From assembly GCA_030040215.1 (NCBI GenBank), contig JASHUD010000161.1:1-5676 (forward strand): a DNA stretch of 5,676 nucleotides, read 5' to 3'. Each line of letters opens with the position of its first letter. Positions within the stretch are counted from its first letter, which is position 1. The notes under the pieces were generated by a model. The model worked only from the letters and a program-made list of their open reading frames with translations. It was not told the DNA's origin and searched no databases. The translations under genes were made by a program, and so were the position numbers. This DNA comes from Methylovirgula sp. GTDB lineage: Bacteria; Pseudomonadota; Alphaproteobacteria; Rhizobiales; Beijerinckiaceae. Positions 5,584 through 5,676 of the stretch are shown here, in pieces.

Positions 5584-5676
5584 TCAATGCCCTGCGGGGG
5601 CCTGCGGCGGCGCGATTTTCCGCATCAGCGGCACCATGAGGCCCGCGATGGCAAAGCAGCCGGCGATGGCCAGAAA
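5584..5676 (-). CDS. C-terminal end of a membrane protein, possibly an MFS-type transporter (partial)
   Basis: The last 30 codons and TGA stop (5584-5586) of a minus-strand gene entering from the right edge. The visible residues form a hydrophobic segment (FLAIAGCFAIAGLMVPLM) followed by RKIAPPQAPAGH, a short positive, proline/alanine-rich tail. A final transmembrane helix with a brief basic cytoplasmic end is typical of major facilitator transporters, including the DHA2 drug-efflux group, but 30 residues cannot prove the family. It ends 19 bases before queF on the same strand, so the two are probably co-transcribed. Confidence 0.6.
   Translation of the reverse strand, partial: FLAIAGCFAIAGLMVPLMRKIAPPQAPAGH

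Overview
The window looks like chromosomal DNA from a high-GC alphaproteobacterium, most likely a member of the Rhizobiales (Hyphomicrobiales). The evidence is the GC-rich third-codon bias, the order ppiD <-> tpiA-secG-pyrG typical of that group, a short-form QueF, and promoter-like elements with CTATA-type -10 boxes. I cannot fix the genus from sequence alone.

Layout: positions 1-1501 hold the first 500 codons of a minus-strand gene for a PpiD/SurA-like periplasmic folding factor; its C-terminus lies beyond the left edge. A 161-base divergent region (1502-1662) carries a good candidate ppiD promoter. Rightwards come tpiA (triosephosphate isomerase), secG (translocon subunit) and pyrG (CTP synthase), all complete and on the plus strand. 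The 114-base gap before pyrG contains an unexplained imperfect hairpin. A 171-base gap after pyrG leads to a small plus-strand gene for a secreted protein with 12 histidines in 20 residues, preceded by a tiny reading frame whose stop overlaps its start codon. This gene runs head-on into minus-strand queF (5-base gap), which makes the queuosine precursor preQ1. The right edge holds the last 30 codons of a minus-strand membrane protein, probably a transporter.

Most of the window is core metabolism and protein export. PpiD and SecG both work at the Sec translocon, while TpiA (glycolysis/gluconeogenesis) and PyrG (pyrimidine nucleotides) are cytoplasmic housekeeping enzymes. The least explained parts are the histidine-rich exported protein and its leader, the hairpin before pyrG, and the way queF is translated without a visible ribosome-binding site. 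I see no mobile element, CRISPR array, tRNA, rRNA or defence system, and no convincing new multi-gene system.
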